A DNA stretch of 64,000 nucleotides from assembly GCF_020687165.1 (NCBI RefSeq), contig NZ_JAJEQC010000008.1; one strand, written 5' to 3'. Under the pieces are notes generated by a model. It worked only from the letters and a program-made list of their open reading frames with translations. It made no database searches and was not told the DNA's origin. A program made the translations under genes and the position numbers. The stretch is from Hominenteromicrobium mulieris (GTDB lineage: Bacteria; Bacillota; Clostridia; Oscillospirales; Acutalibacteraceae). Positions 58,519 through 64,000 of the stretch are shown here, piece after piece; within the stretch, counting starts at the first letter, position 1, and every line of letters begins with the position of its first letter.

Positions 58519-59952
58519 ATGGAGAAAAAACGATATGACGCCGTCGTGATCGGCGCGGGCGTTACGGGCAGCGCCATCGCCCGTGAGCTTTCGCGGTATC
58601 AGGCAGAAATATGCGTACTGGAAAAGGGCGAAGACGTCTGCACCGGCACCTCAAAGGCGAACAGCGCCATCGTGCACGGCGGCTTTGATGCCAAAACGGG
58701 CTCGCTGAAAGCCAAGATGAACGTCCTCGGCAACCGCATGATGACGCAGGTCGCGGAAGAACTGGATGTTCCGTTCCGCAGAAACGGCGCGTTTGTGCTG
58801 TGCTTTGACGAAAACGACATGCCTGCGTTAAAGGAGCTTTATGAGCGCGGTGTGACAAACGGAGTAGAAAACCTCAAAATTCTTACCGGTGACGAAGCGA
58901 GAGAAATGGAGCCTGCGCTCAGCGACACGGTCGTCGCGGCGCTGTTCTGTCCGTCCTCCGGCATCGTATGCCCGTTTGAATTGACCTTGGGCTTTGCCGA
59001 AAACGCTGAGAAAAACGGTGTTGAATTCAAATTTGAGTGCGGCGTGCAAAATATCCGCCGCGAAAACGACCTCTATATTCTCGAAACCGAACAGGGCGAG
59101 ATCGAAACGCGCGCCGTCATCAACGCGGCGGGTGTGCACGCCGATGAAATTCACGATATGCTGCTGCCGCACGCGTTCACCATCACCCCGCGCCGCGGCG
59201 AATACTGCCTGTGCGACAAAAACGCGGGCAATTTGGTTGATAAAACCATCTTCCAGCTGCCGACAAAGCTCGGCAAGGGCATTCTTGTCACACCCACCGT
59301 GCACGGCAATCTGCTGCTCGGCCCCACCGCCGAGAATATCGAAGACCGCGAGGACACGGCCACAACGCAGAGCGGCCTTGCATTCGTTTTGGAAAAAGCC
59401 GGTATGAGCGTGAAAAACGTGCCGAGCCGACAGATCATCACATCGTTCTCCGGTCTGCGCGCCTGCGCGGACAGAGGCGACTTCATCTTAGAGGAAAGCG
59501 CACCGAACTTCTTTGAAGCCGCGGGCATCGAATCCCCGGGCCTCACAAGCGCGCCTGCCATCGGTGTTTATATGGCGGAAATGGCGGCGAAAGCGCTTGG
59601 CCTTACGAAAAAAGAAAGCTTCACCCCCGTTCGTCACGGCGTCGTGCACCTCAATTCGCTCAGCGTCGAAGAACGCGCCGAGAAAATCCGTGAAAACCCG
59701 CTCTACGGCAGTATTGTCTGCCGCTGCGAGACGATCTCCGAGGGCGAGATTGTGGACGCCATCCGCCGCCCGCTCGGCGCGAAAACGCTGGACGGCGTAA
59801 AGCGCAGAACCAGAGCCGGAATGGGCCGGTGCCAGGCAGGCTTCTGCTCCCCGCGCGTCATGGATATTCTCGCAAGAGAACTTAACTTGCCGCTGACAGC
59901 CATCCGAAAGAACGAAAAAGGCTCCGAAATCGTGTTCGGGAAGACGAAATGA
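58519..59952 (+). CDS. GlpA-like FAD-dependent dehydrogenase with BFD domain
   Basis: A 477-residue flavoprotein of the anaerobic glycerol-3-phosphate dehydrogenase (GlpA) type. The FAD motif is GAGVTGSAIAREL (from residue 12). The DAO domain covers most of the protein. The C-terminal BFD-like [2Fe-2S] domain has CRC (401-403) and CQAGFC (438-443). It would oxidise glycerol 3-phosphate or a related hydroxyacid. The start at 58519 is supported by GAAAGGA about 14 bases upstream; a TTG at 58477 is less likely. It is the first of three genes found together in many Clostridia. Confidence 0.85.
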   Translation: MEKKRYDAVVIGAGVTGSAIARELSRYQAEICVLEKGEDVCTGTSKANSAIVHGGFDAKTGSLKAKMNVLGNRMMTQVAEELDVPFRRNGAFVLCFDENDMPALKELYERGVTNGVENLKILTGDEAREMEPALSDTVVAALFCPSSGIVCPFELTLGFAENAEKNGVEFKFECGVQNIRRENDLYILETEQGEIETRAVINAAGVHADEIHDMLLPHAFTITPRRGEYCLCDKNAGNLVDKTIFQLPTKLGKGILVTPTVHGNLLLGPTAENIEDREDTATTQSGLAFVLEKAGMSVKNVPSRQIITSFSGLRACADRGDFILEESAPNFFEAAGIESPGLTSAPAIGVYMAEMAAKALGLTKKESFTPVRHGVVHLNSLSVEERAEKIRENPLYGSIVCRCETISEGEIVDAIRRPLGAKTLDGVKRRTRAGMGRCQAGFCSPRVMDILARELNLPLTAIRKNEKGSEIVFGKTK

Positions 59953-59960
59953 GGTTTATT

Positions 59961-61247
59961 ATGGAAAATAAAATCACAAAATCGCTTGTCATCATCGGCG
60001 GCGGTCCTGCGGGGCTTGCGGCGGCGGTCGCCGCGGCAGAAAACGGGCTTCCGGCTGAAGATATCTTAATTTTAGAAAGAGACGGGCGCCTCGGCGGCAT
60101 CTTAAACCAGTGCATCCACAACGGCTTCGGTCTGCACACGTTTAAAGAGGAGCTCACGGGTCCGGAGTACGCCGCTCGTTTTGAAGAACGCGCAAAGGCT
60201 TTGCATATCCCGTACAAGCTCGGCGCAATGGTACTGAGCATTTCCCCGGAAAAGGTCGTCACGGCAGTCAGCCGCGAAGACGGGCTGTTCACCGTGGAAG
60301 CGGGCGCGGTCATTTTGGCCATGGGCTGCCGCGAGCGTTCCCGCGGCGCGCTGAATATCCCCGGTTTCCGCCCGGCGGGCGTGTTCTCCGCCGGCACGGC
60401 GCAGCGCCTTGTCAATATGGAGGGTTATATGCCCGGACGCGAGGTCGTCATTCTCGGCTCCGGCGATATCGGTCTCATCATGGCGCGCCGCATGACGTTA
60501 GAGGGCGCGAAGGTGCACGTCGTCGCGGAGCTCCAGCCGTACTCCGGCGGACTCAAGCGCAATATCGTCCAGTGTCTCGATGACTTCGGCATCCCGCTGA
60601 AGCTTAGCCACACTGTGACGGAGATTCACGGCAAGGACCGCGTAACGGGCGTCACCATCAGCGCCGTGGACGACAAATTAAAGCCCATCCCGGGCACGGA
60701 AGAGTATTATTCCTGCGATACGCTGCTTCTGTCCGTCGGTCTGATCCCGGAAAACGAGCTCACCCTCGGCGCGGGCGCACCGCTCTCCCGCGTGACGAAC
60801 GGCCCCGTTGTCAACGAAAGCCTCGAGACCGGCGTGCCGGGCATCTTCGCGTGCGGCAACGTGCTGCATGTGCACGACCTTGTGGACTATGTTTCCGAAG
60901 AAGCCGCGCAGGCCGGCCGTGCCGCCGCAAAGTACGTGCAGGGCGGCAGCAAAGAAACCGCAGAGCCGCTTTCGGGCGGCATCAAGCTGGAAGCCAAGGG
61001 CGGTGTGCGCTACACTGTGCCGAGCATCATTCACCCCGAAAATATGCCGGATACGCTCACGGTGCGCTTCCGCGTGGGCGGCATCTATAAAAATTCGTTC
61101 ATCAGTGTCTATTTCGGCGATCAGCGCGTGCAGCACCGCAAAAAGACCGTTATGGCACCGGGCGAAATGGAGCAGGTGTTGCTGAAAAAAGCAGACCTTC
61201 AAAATATTGATTTTGATACCGTCACCGTCACGGTGGAAGCGGAATAA
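59961..61247 (+). CDS. NAD(P)/FAD-dependent oxidoreductase, GlpA-operon type
   Basis: A 428-residue flavoprotein with an FAD motif (GGGPAGLAAAVAAAENG) and a second nucleotide-binding motif (GSGDIGLIMARR). LNQCIHNGFG and MGCRERSRGALNIPGFRPAG are typical of the oxidoreductase encoded next to GlpA in Clostridia. It presumably passes electrons from the GlpA-like dehydrogenase to a carrier. GAGG stands 6 bases before the ATG, partly within the upstream stop. Confidence 0.87.
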   Translation: MENKITKSLVIIGGGPAGLAAAVAAAENGLPAEDILILERDGRLGGILNQCIHNGFGLHTFKEELTGPEYAARFEERAKALHIPYKLGAMVLSISPEKVVTAVSREDGLFTVEAGAVILAMGCRERSRGALNIPGFRPAGVFSAGTAQRLVNMEGYMPGREVVILGSGDIGLIMARRMTLEGAKVHVVAELQPYSGGLKRNIVQCLDDFGIPLKLSHTVTEIHGKDRVTGVTISAVDDKLKPIPGTEEYYSCDTLLLSVGLIPENELTLGAGAPLSRVTNGPVVNESLETGVPGIFACGNVLHVHDLVDYVSEEAAQAGRAAAKYVQGGSKETAEPLSGGIKLEAKGGVRYTVPSIIHPENMPDTLTVRFRVGGIYKNSFISVYFGDQRVQHRKKTVMAPGEMEQVLLKKADLQNIDFDTVTVTVEAE

Positions 61248-61260
61248 GGAGGGCATTACT

Positions 61261-61626
61261 ATGGAAACGAAATCGTTTATCTGCATCAACTGCCCCTTGG
61301 GCTGCCCGCTGACCGTCACGGTTGAAAACGGCGAGGTGAAAAGCGTTACAGGCAATACGTGTAAGCGCGGCGAGCTCTACGCCGTGAAGGAAGTTACCGC
61401 GCCCGCCCGTACCGTCACGTCTACCGTTCGCGTTTTAAACGGTGAACGCCCGGTTGTCGCCGTGCGCACGAAAACGGACATACCGAAGGGTAAAATTTTC
61501 GACTGCATGAAAGCCATCAACGCAGCGGAGATCACCGCTCCCGTCCATATCGGCGACATCGTCATCGAAAATGTTTGCGGCACCGGCGTAAACGTCGTCG
61601 CTTCTGCGGACGACGAGTTGGGTTAA
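61261..61626 (+). CDS. DUF1667 iron-sulfur-like protein
   Basis: A 121-residue DUF1667 protein. Four conserved cysteines (8, 11, 15 and 34, in CINCPLGC and GNTCKRG) resemble the N-terminal iron-sulfur motif of molybdopterin oxidoreductases, but the rest of such an enzyme is absent. It always accompanies the GlpA/FAD oxidoreductase pair, so it is likely an electron-transfer partner. GGAGGG lies 8 bases before the ATG. Immediately after its stop begins repeat copy B. Confidence 0.88.
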   Translation: METKSFICINCPLGCPLTVTVENGEVKSVTGNTCKRGELYAVKEVTAPARTVTSTVRVLNGERPVVAVRTKTDIPKGKIFDCMKAINAAEITAPVHIGDIVIENVCGTGVNVVASADDELG

Positions 61627-61838
61627 AAGTCTTTGATTAAACTTTCTTCAGAAAGTTTATAGGGTCTCGGGGCAAAGCCCTGAGGCGCGCTCCGCAGAGC
61701 GCGAAATCCTTTTACTTACCCCAAAATCAGGACTGGGAGAAACCAATGCTTCGCATTGCTATAAAACAATCCAGTGAATTGTTCGTCCGAGGGAGACCCT
61801 ATTAAGGGGTCTCCCTATGAATTTGCACGGCAAATTCA
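61627..61838 (+). repeat. Multi-hairpin repeat, copy B
   Basis: The element begins directly after the DUF1667 stop codon. Hairpins in order: 61639-61658, 61666-61684, 61685-61703, 61745-61757, 61767-61781, 61790-61816 (core CCCTATTAAGGGG) and 61818-61838. Linkers GTCTTT, CCAAAATCAGGA and CCCTATTAAGGGG are shared with copy A, while helices differ by paired changes. It lies between two plus-strand genes. Confidence 0.85.
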
Positions 61839-61874
61839 TAAAAGATAAAACTTTTAGAAAGAGAGAATAAACGT

Positions 61875-62624
61875 ATGAACTACACCGACATCAACGCCAA
61901 AACCGTGGACAGCTGGGTGCAAAACGGCTGGGAGTGGGGCAGGCCCATCAGCCACGAAACGTTTGAAAAAGCGAAAAACGGCGAATGGGGCGTCTATCTC
62001 ACACCGACAAAAATCGTGCCGCACGAATGGTTCGGCGAGATGCGCGGCAAGAAAATTCTGGGTTTAGCCAGCGGCGGCGGGCAGCAGATTCCCGTTTTCA
62101 CGGCGCTCGGCGCAGACTGCACCGTGCTGGATTATTCCACGGAGCAGCTAAAGCGCGAAGAAGAGGTCGGCAAGCGGGAGGGATACACGCCAAAGTGCGT
62201 CCGCGCCGATATGACAAAGCCGCTGCCGTTTGCAGACGAGAGCTTCGACCTTATCTTTAACCCTGTCTCCAACTGCTACATCGAGGAATTAGAGCCTGTC
62301 TGGCGTGAGTGTGCCCGCGTGTTAAAGCCGGGCGGCGTTTTGCTTGTCGGGTTTGATAACGGCATCAATTACCTTTTTGATGACGACGAAACAAAGATTA
62401 CGAACACGCTGCCGTATAATCCCTTAAAAGACGAAGTACTCTATAAAAAGTCGCTGGAGCTCGATTACGGCGTGCAGTTTTCGCACACACTGGACGAAGA
62501 AATCGGTGGCCAGCTGCGCGCGGGATTTATGCTGACGGATATTTATGAAGATACAAACGGCGGAGGCTTTCTGCACGAGCACGGCGTGCCCTGCTTTGTC
62601 GCAACGCGCTGTGTGAAAAAGTAA
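61875..62624 (+). CDS. SAM-dependent class I methyltransferase
   Basis: A 249-residue methyltransferase. The SAM-binding motif I is KILGLASGGGQQIP (about 60-73), followed by CTVLDYSTEQL (motif II acidic residue), MTKPLPFADESFDLIFNP (motif IV region) and ARVLKPGGVLLVGF. It belongs to the large ubiE/small-molecule-like group of methyltransferases and the substrate is not evident. The AGAAAGAGAG region precedes the ATG. It sits just after repeat B and ends at its own terminator. Confidence 0.87.
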   Translation: MNYTDINAKTVDSWVQNGWEWGRPISHETFEKAKNGEWGVYLTPTKIVPHEWFGEMRGKKILGLASGGGQQIPVFTALGADCTVLDYSTEQLKREEEVGKREGYTPKCVRADMTKPLPFADESFDLIFNPVSNCYIEELEPVWRECARVLKPGGVLLVGFDNGINYLFDDDETKITNTLPYNPLKDEVLYKKSLELDYGVQFSHTLDEEIGGQLRAGFMLTDIYEDTNGGGFLHEHGVPCFVATRCVKK

Positions 62625-62642
62625 TAGCTGAATAAAAACCGT

Positions 62643-62688
62643 AAAAAGCACGGCTTTCCCGAAAAACGGCGGAAAAGCTGTGCTTTTT
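62643..62688 (+). terminator. Terminator of the methyltransferase gene
   Basis: A stem of about 19 bp with G-U or mismatched positions (arms from 62643 and ending at 62688) rich in A and T at the outer end. Confidence 0.75.
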
Positions 62689-62805
62689 AAATTTTGCCGC
62701 AAAAATATTTTTTGAAATCGCACATTCAAAAATAAGAGCATAAATGAGAAAAACAAAGAATAAGCGAGATTGGAATTCGCAGCTTAAAAAACCGCAAAAA
62801 AGCGC

Positions 62806-62834
62806 TTGACAAGCCGTTTTTCGTGTGGTACTAT
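62806..62834 (+). promoter_or_regulatory. Promoter of rplM-rpsI
   Basis: A perfect -35 TTGACA (62806-62811) and a -10 TACTAT (62829-62834), 17 bp apart. Confidence 0.8.
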
Positions 62835-62840
62835 CATTTA

Positions 62841-62944
62841 GCGCCCATGGGAAAGCTATGGGCATTTTCAGAGATTTCGTATCGCAGCGCACAAAGCGTT
62901 TGCCGGTACCGAGATAATTTAAATCAATTTTGGAGGTAAACGCT
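62841..62944 (+). promoter_or_regulatory. L13 leader-like 5' region
   Basis: The leader holds a GCCCAT/ATGGGC hairpin (62843-62848 with 62858-62863) near the transcription start and a second imperfect stem around 62880-62915. Bacillus and other Firmicutes carry an autoregulatory L13 leader at this place. I cannot confirm the consensus by eye. Confidence 0.45.
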
Positions 62945-63373
62945 ATGTCCACTTATATGGCCAAGGCTGGTCAGGTTGACCGCAAATGGTATGTAATTGA
63001 CGCTGCAGGCAAGCCGCTCGGCCGCGTTGCAGCACAGGCCGCAGTTCTTCTCCGCGGCAAACACAAGCCCACCTTTACCCCGCACGTTGACTGCGGTGAC
63101 CACGTCATCATCATCAACTGCGCTGAGGCTGTCCTCACCGGCGGTAAGGCTGAAAAGAAGTATTATTATCATCACACGGGTTATATCGGCCACCTCAAGG
63201 CTGTCCGTTATGACACCCTGATGCGTACAAAGCCGGAAAAGGCGATGGAGCTTGCTGTTCACGGCATGATCCCCTCGAACACCATCGGCAGAGCTGCAGA
63301 AGCAAGACTTCGTGTCTACGCCGGCAGCGAGCACAAGCACAAGGCGCAGAAGCCGACGGCTTGGGAACTTTAA
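62945..63373 (+). CDS. rplM: 50S ribosomal protein L13
   Basis: A 142-residue L13 with the typical sequence RKWYVIDAAGKPLGRVAAQAAVLLRGKHKPTFTPHVDCGDHVIIINC and the late YAGSEHKHKAQKP. GGAGG lies 9 bases before the ATG at 62945. It is followed 16 bp later by rpsI, the classic rplM-rpsI pair. Confidence 0.98.
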   Translation: MSTYMAKAGQVDRKWYVIDAAGKPLGRVAAQAAVLLRGKHKPTFTPHVDCGDHVIIINCAEAVLTGGKAEKKYYYHHTGYIGHLKAVRYDTLMRTKPEKAMELAVHGMIPSNTIGRAAEARLRVYAGSEHKHKAQKPTAWEL

Positions 63374-63389
63374 TAGGAGGTAAACGAAT

Positions 63390-63791
63390 ATGTACGATAA
63401 GGCACCTTATTTCTACGGCACCGGCAGAAGAAAAAGCTCCGTTGCACGTGTAAGAATTTACCAGGGCACCGGTAAGGTTACGATCAACGACCGCGATATC
63501 GACGATTATTTCGGCCTTGATACCCTCAAGACGATCGTTCGTCAGCCGCTCGTTCTCACCGGTACCGAAGAGAAGTTCGACATCGTTTGCCGCGTTGCAG
63601 GCGGCGGTGTTACCGGTCAGGCCGGTGCTATCCGCCACGGTATCTCCAGAGCTCTGCTCCAGTACGATTCCGAGAACCTCCGCGCTACGCTGAAGAAGGC
63701 CGGTTTCCTCACCCGTGACCCGAGAATGAAGGAAAGAAAGAAGTACGGTCTCAAAGCAGCTCGTCGCGCTCCGCAGTTCTCCAAGAGATAA
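63390..63791 (+). CDS. rpsI: 30S ribosomal protein S9
   Basis: A 133-residue S9: YFYGTGRRKSSVARVR, GGGVTGQAGAIRHGISRALLQYD and the C-terminal KKYGLKAARRAPQFSKR that reaches the P site. AGGAGG precedes the ATG. It is the last gene of the rplM-rpsI operon. Confidence 0.98.
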   Translation: MYDKAPYFYGTGRRKSSVARVRIYQGTGKVTINDRDIDDYFGLDTLKTIVRQPLVLTGTEEKFDIVCRVAGGGVTGQAGAIRHGISRALLQYDSENLRATLKKAGFLTRDPRMKERKKYGLKAARRAPQFSKR

Positions 63792-63845
63792 TCATCCGCA
63801 AGGATTTTTCTCGAGGGACGCAAAAGCGAATCTTTCAAACATTTC

Positions 63846-63895
63846 CCCGCAGACAAGGCATACGCCGTATGCCCCGCCTGCGGGTTTTTGTTTTA
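63846..63895 (+). terminator. Terminator of rplM-rpsI
   Basis: Nested stems (CCCGCAG with CTGCGGG and inner GGCATAC with GTATGCC) followed by TTTTTGTTTT. Confidence 0.88.
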
Positions 63896-63956
63896 AAACA
63901 AGCATCACCCCCGCTCCGCAAAATGAACAGAACCAGTAAAACAGGACAATAGACAA

Positions 63957-63998
63957 AATCCCCCCTGATGTAGGATAATAAGTACATCAGGGGGGATT
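63957..63998. terminator. C6/G6 hairpin at window end
   Basis: A perfect 16-bp stem (63957-63972 with 63983-63998) with six C/G pairs, the same style as the hairpin at 812-854. It is probably the terminator of a gene beyond the window edge. Confidence 0.65.
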
Positions 63999-64000
63999 CA

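Noticed and set aside
1..64000. tRNA genes, CRISPR arrays, insertion sequences or prophage genes
   Set aside because: Looked for T-loop sequences, regularly spaced repeats and transposase or phage motifs; none was found.

Overview
The window spans the chromosomal replication origin of a Gram-positive Firmicute, most likely a gut-type member of the Clostridia (Oscillospiraceae/Ruminococcaceae-like). The gene order rpmH-rnpA-yidD-yidC-jag-mnmE-mnmG-rsmG-noc-parA-parB on one side and dnaA-dnaN-yaaA-recF-remB-gyrB-gyrA on the other is the classic Firmicute origin layout. GC content looks moderate (a little above 50%). Shine-Dalgarno sequences are strong (AGGAGG type), and promoters are of the sigma-A type (TTGACA/TATAAT, mostly 17-18 bp spacing). 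No tRNA, CRISPR array, prophage or insertion sequence was recognised.

Layout. 0-2.4 kb: a small membrane-anchored protein and a secreted G5/3D-domain cell-wall protein with a structured leader. 3-8.4 kb: a CE2-like acetyl esterase, an M28 peptidase and a domain-permuted GH3 glycosidase. 8.6-9.4 kb: a zinc-dependent phospholipase C-like protein. 9.5-15.6 kb: an oppABCDF oligopeptide transporter. 16.2-21.4 kb: guaB, an MFS transporter and serS. 21.6-24.4 kb: parB, parA and noc, with four parS-like sites at 23.4-26.9 kb. 24.6-33.1 kb: two GNAT acetyltransferases and the rsmG-mnmG-mnmE and jag-yidC-yidD-rnpA-rpmH blocks. 33.1-35.5 kb: dnaA flanked by two AT-rich non-coding regions carrying DnaA-box-like repeats, the probable oriC. 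35.5-44 kb: dnaN, yaaA, recF, remB, a zinc-ribbon membrane protein, gyrB and gyrA. 44-48 kb: an ACT-ACT-metallo-beta-lactamase fusion, a Nudix hydrolase and three small envelope proteins. 48-58.3 kb: a fucose/arabinose-isomerase-like enzyme, a GDPD, an AraC regulator divergent from a GH31 alpha-xylosidase, a DUF1858 protein, a lipoprotein, an isolated 5S rRNA gene, a nucleoside-kinase fusion and xylulokinase. 58.5-61.6 kb: a GlpA-like / FAD oxidoreductase / DUF1667 operon. 61.9-63.8 kb: a methyltransferase and rplM-rpsI.

How the genes work together. Genes left of about 34 kb are mainly on the minus strand and those just right of it mainly on the plus strand, as expected for bidirectional replication from the dnaA region. 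The ParA-ParB-parS and Noc genes next to the origin would serve its segregation and the placement of division. The esterase, GH3, GH31, isomerase-like protein and xylulokinase suggest use of xylan- or xyloglucan-derived sugars, and the Opp system suggests peptide scavenging.

The most unusual signal is a family of multi-hairpin intergenic repeats. Two long copies lie directly after the stop codons of parB and of the DUF1667 gene, a truncated copy lies before gyrB, and a degenerate copy lies upstream of dnaA. Their helices show compensatory base changes, so they look like a selected RNA structure or a small palindromic mobile element. Other points of interest are a DnaA-trio-like tract in the dnaA-dnaN gap, a perfect DnaA box overlapping the dnaN start codon, a split parS-like inverted repeat after dnaN, and a 5S rRNA gene standing alone with its own promoter.
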